From positions 66,978 through 73,687 of the forward strand of contig DAFN01000006.1 of the NCBI GenBank assembly GCA_002495465.1: DNA of 6,710 nucleotides, written 5' to 3'. The notes beneath the pieces are model-generated. The model worked only from the letters and a program-made list of their open reading frames with translations. It searched no databases and was not told where the DNA came from. Positions within the stretch are counted from its first letter, which is position 1; every line of letters begins with the position of its first letter. Below, piece after piece: positions 5,504 through 6,710 of the stretch. Source of the stretch: an archaeon UBA55. Its GTDB lineage: Archaea; Undinarchaeota; Undinarchaeia; Undinarchaeales; Undinarchaeaceae. Made by a program: the position numbers and the translations under genes.

Positions 5504-5519
5504 CTCTTTTTATTTCTTG
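5504..5519 (-). promoter_or_regulatory. Probable tRNA-Thr promoter element, copy 1 of a 16-bp block
   Basis: CAAGAAATAAAAAGAG on the minus strand, with its A/T core centred about 30 nt upstream of the tRNA-Thr 5' end. The same 16 bases recur upstream of tRNA-Met. The position fits an archaeal TATA/BRE region, with transcription starting a few bases before the mature 5' end, the leader then being removed by RNase P. Confidence 0.5.
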
Positions 5520-5544
5520 CTATAAGTCCATTTCAAGCGTGATT

Positions 5545-5560
5545 GCCCAGTGATCTGAGC
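5545..5560 (-). other. Short hairpin in the spacer between the two tRNA genes
   Basis: The minus strand reads GCTCAG-ATCA-CTGGGC, a six-pair stem including one U-G pair with a four-base loop. It lies in the 104-nt spacer between tRNA-Met and tRNA-Thr, which is otherwise without genes. No T-tract follows, so it is not a standard terminator; it may be part of a tRNA-Met trailer or a chance fold. Confidence 0.3.
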
Positions 5561-5621
5561 CCGGGGATTTCTTGATAAATATTAGTGCCGGTGGCGTGAT
5601 TTGAACACGCGACTTCTAGAT

Positions 5622-5685
5622 GTCTTAGCGCCACATAAGTCACTTCTCTTCTTGCTCACGAAGGGATCATCACTCATAAGATGCT
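5622..5685 (-). other. Archaeal tRNA intron at canonical position 37/38
   Basis: Placed by completing the anticodon loop CTCATAA and the stem CTAGA/TCTAG. A bulge-helix-bulge can be drawn. The 5' bulge is T36-A37 plus the first intron base, and the 3' bulge is the last two intron bases (AC) plus A38. The central helix CTCA/TAAG has a C-A mismatch, and the inner helix starts GC/GC. The motif is therefore relaxed rather than perfect. The intron start can also pair with the anticodon region in a 9-bp hairpin (see the inverted repeat). Confidence 0.8.
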
Positions 5686-5692
5686 TATGAGT
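5672..5692. repeat. Perfect 9-bp inverted repeat across the tRNA-Met 5' splice site
   Basis: ACTCATAAG and CTTATGAGT are separated by three bases (CAT on the minus strand). In the transcript, one arm contains the anticodon and the 5' splice site and the other is wholly within the intron. The resulting hairpin would compete with the bulge-helix-bulge needed for splicing. A further CTTATG lies near the 3' end of the intron (plus-strand CATAAG at 5634-5639), giving a second possible partner for the same bases. Confidence 0.75.
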
Positions 5693-5756
5693 CTAGCGCT
5701 CTAACCAGACTGAGCTACACCGGCACTTGTGTCTGGCTCTTTATGTTTGAATTCAG

Positions 5757-5772
5757 CTCTTTTTATTTCTTG
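5757..5772 (-). promoter_or_regulatory. Probable tRNA-Met promoter element, copy 2 of a 16-bp block
   Basis: Identical to the 16-bp block upstream of tRNA-Thr (CAAGAAATAAAAAGAG on the minus strand). Its A/T core is centred about 40 nt before the tRNA-Met 5' end, implying a leader of around a dozen bases. It lies only 3 nt beyond the stop codon of the transporter gene. Confidence 0.5.
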
Positions 5773-5775
5773 TGT

Positions 5776-6710
5776 TTATACTGCTCCGAAAAGTGTCAGA
5801 ACTATTACTAGAGAAACAACACCTAGTATGTCTGCCAGGCTAGTTATTATTGGCACTATAACGTTGTCTGGGTCAATTGAGCGGCGCATAAAAAATATTG
5901 ATATGTAGAATGAGGCAAGCACTACAATTGTTGTAACAATCAATCCTCCAAAGAGGCTTACTAGAACAAGCCTGGCTCCAAGAATATTTGGTATTCCCAT
6001 AAATCCTGAAATCCCAATTGAAATTACTCCGACTACAGGAAATATCAAAAGTGCAAAGGTGTAGGCTCCAAGCATTTCCTTAATGGTTTCAATCCTTCCT
6101 CTGCCTTTCTCTTGAATAATACCAAGGTGTAGTTTAGTCGAAAATCGTGACGCGAATATACTTCCAATATTTCCCCCTTGGGAAAGAAAAGCAGGCAAGA
6201 GAACCAATATACTCGGTATCGCAATCAAGGCTACAAGCTTCTCCTGCAGAAGCAGCCCAGACAATGTGTTCAGAAGAGTCGTTACCGAAAGAACTACTGC
6301 ACTCTGAATTACTATTGTACGCGTTTTAGAATCTCCCCCCAGTAATATAGATACTACTAATGCCATCAGAAGGCCAATAACTGCAAGAGAAAAGTAGCCG
6401 GAGAATCTCGAAAATCGAAGGGTCAGCCAGGCAGCGACAAGAAGAGAGGGCAGAGTTATTATATCGCCGATTGAAGCAATTAGCGGAGCGGTAACATTGT
6501 CCGGGTCCCATCCTCTTCCATAAGCAGTAAAGGAGATAAAGAAAGTTACGACAAGAAGTATTGAGCCTGCAACTATGCTTCCTATAAATGCTATTGTTAT
6601 AAATGTAGAAATTGTCGCCCCCTCATATCCCAGAAGCCTGGAAAACAGAGATGCAAGGGACGCAAGCATCACTGGAAAAATAACGCTCAGATAGGCAGAA
6701 GAAAGAACAT
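5776..6710 (-). CDS. MgtE/SLC41-type divalent cation transporter (5' end beyond window)
   Basis: Membrane protein expected to conduct Mg2+ or related divalent cations. The frame is open through the right edge; a GTG at 6672 is a possible internal start but the sequence upstream (SVIFPV) continues a membrane segment, so the gene very probably begins outside. Counting from that GTG, two matching motifs mark two MgtE-type repeats: DPDNVTAPLIASIGD (56-70) and DPDNVIVPIITSLAD (267-281). The second repeat starts with LPAFLSQGGNIGS (159-171), the family's GGN element; the equivalent in the first repeat would lie outside the window. About eight hydrophobic segments are visible (roughly 24-51, 59-85, 93-112, 120-142, 146-169, 205-224, 235-262, 270-298). 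No CBS domain is seen. This is the archaeal two-repeat form rather than the bacterial N-CBS-TM form, judged from the visible part. The two tRNA genes follow on the same strand. Confidence 0.9.
   Translation of the reverse strand, partial: VLSSAYLSVIFPVMLASLASLFSRLLGYEGATISTFITIAFIGSIVAGSILLVVTFFISFTAYGRGWDPDNVTAPLIASIGDIITLPSLLVAAWLTLRFSRFSGYFSLAVIGLLMALVVSILLGGDSKTRTIVIQSAVVLSVTTLLNTLSGLLLQEKLVALIAIPSILVLLPAFLSQGGNIGSIFASRFSTKLHLGIIQEKGRGRIETIKEMLGAYTFALLIFPVVGVISIGISGFMGIPNILGARLVLVSLFGGLIVTTIVVLASFYISIFFMRRSIDPDNVIVPIITSLADILGVVSLVIVLTLFGAV

Larger units (their letters stand above)
5586..5724 (-). tRNA. Elongator tRNA-Met(CAT) with a 64-nt intron
   Basis: The 139-nt gene yields a 75-nt tRNA once the intron 5622-5685 is removed. 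The acceptor is GCCGGTG/CACCGGC, fully paired, with discriminator A. The D arm is GCTC/GAGC with GG in the loop, and the anticodon stem is CTAGA/TCTAG. The spliced loop is C-T-CAT-A-A, with CAT at 5687-5689. The variable loop is AAGTC and the T arm GCGTG/CACGC with loop TTCAAAT. The GCCGG acceptor start resembles archaeal elongator tRNA-Met rather than initiator tRNA (which begins AGC) or the tRNA-Ile2 read with agmatidine, although a CAT anticodon alone cannot exclude the latter. CCA is not encoded. Splicing would need the archaeal splicing endonuclease and RtcB ligase, not present in the window. Confidence 0.92.

Noticed and set aside
5490..5560. Possible plus-strand C/D box sRNA (TTGATGA near 5490 and CTGA near 5555)
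   Set aside because: The box C is imperfect, no D' box is present and the C' candidate is weak; the region also overlaps the tRNA-Thr promoter on the other strand.
5622..5685. Possible C/D box guide RNA inside the tRNA-Met intron (a perfect box C, GTGATGA, at 5667-5673 on the minus strand)
   Set aside because: No proper CTGA box D or D' follows at a usable distance; only degenerate GTGA and CTAA are seen, the guide space would be about 7 nt, and no closing stem flanks the boxes.
5586..5724. Reading the CAT-anticodon tRNA as initiator tRNA-Met or tRNA-Ile2
   Set aside because: The acceptor begins GCCGG with a fully paired first base pair, as in archaeal elongator tRNA-Met; the initiator normally begins AGC, and Ile2 normally has a different acceptor. 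Ile2 is not strictly excluded.
6670..6672. GTG at 6672 as the true start of the MgtE-like gene
   Set aside because: The same frame stays open to the window edge with hydrophobic sequence, and the first repeat's GGN element would lie further upstream, so the gene very likely starts outside the window.

Overview
The window looks like a chromosomal segment of an archaeon. The evidence is a run of archaeal or eukaryote-type information-processing proteins (ribosomal protein S19e, RNase P protein component 4, an isoleucyl-tRNA synthetase), two tRNA genes without encoded CCA, one of which carries a 37/38 intron, and TATA-type promoters without clear Shine-Dalgarno sites in front of two genes. Proteins are lysine-rich rather than strongly acidic, so nothing suggests an extreme halophile. 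The compact layout and short genes would fit a DPANN-type or other small-genome archaeon, but lineage is an inference. All supported genes lie on the minus strand, so transcription runs from high to low coordinates.

Right part (5776-6710): the C-terminal part of an MgtE/SLC41-type divalent cation transporter, cut by the right edge. Next come two tRNA genes: an intron-containing elongator tRNA-Met(CAT) (5586-5724) and tRNA-Thr(TGT) (5408-5481). An identical 16-bp AT-rich block lies upstream of each and is probably their shared promoter element.

Middle (4461-5359): a tightly packed cluster of four small genes: a glutaredoxin-like thiol protein, a nine-cysteine protein of the GDCCVxC type, an acylphosphatase, and an unrecognised 48-residue charged protein with a strong Shine-Dalgarno site. 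The first three overlap by 8 and 4 nt, and the fourth follows after 11 nt. The cluster starts from a promoter whose TATA box sits about 26 nt before the ATG, as in leaderless mRNAs. Then comes a solitary Mrr-like PD-(D/E)XK nuclease-fold protein (3909-4376) with no methyltransferase nearby.

Left part (1-3864): ileS, also with a leaderless-type promoter. It is followed by a 54-residue protein whose eight metal ligands follow a PHD-finger-like Cys4-His-Cys3 order (825-989). That gene's stop codon overlaps the start of rnp4 (RNase P component 4), and the gene for ribosomal protein S19e follows, running off the left edge. This group is a translation and tRNA-maturation cluster: tRNA charging, tRNA 5' processing and the small ribosomal subunit.

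The least explained items are the tiny PHD-like zinc protein inside the ileS-rnp4-rps19e cluster, the redox/acylphosphatase cluster with its charged 48-residue protein, and a tRNA-Met intron that can form a 9-bp hairpin with its own anticodon region. I saw no CRISPR array, insertion sequence, integrase or replication origin.
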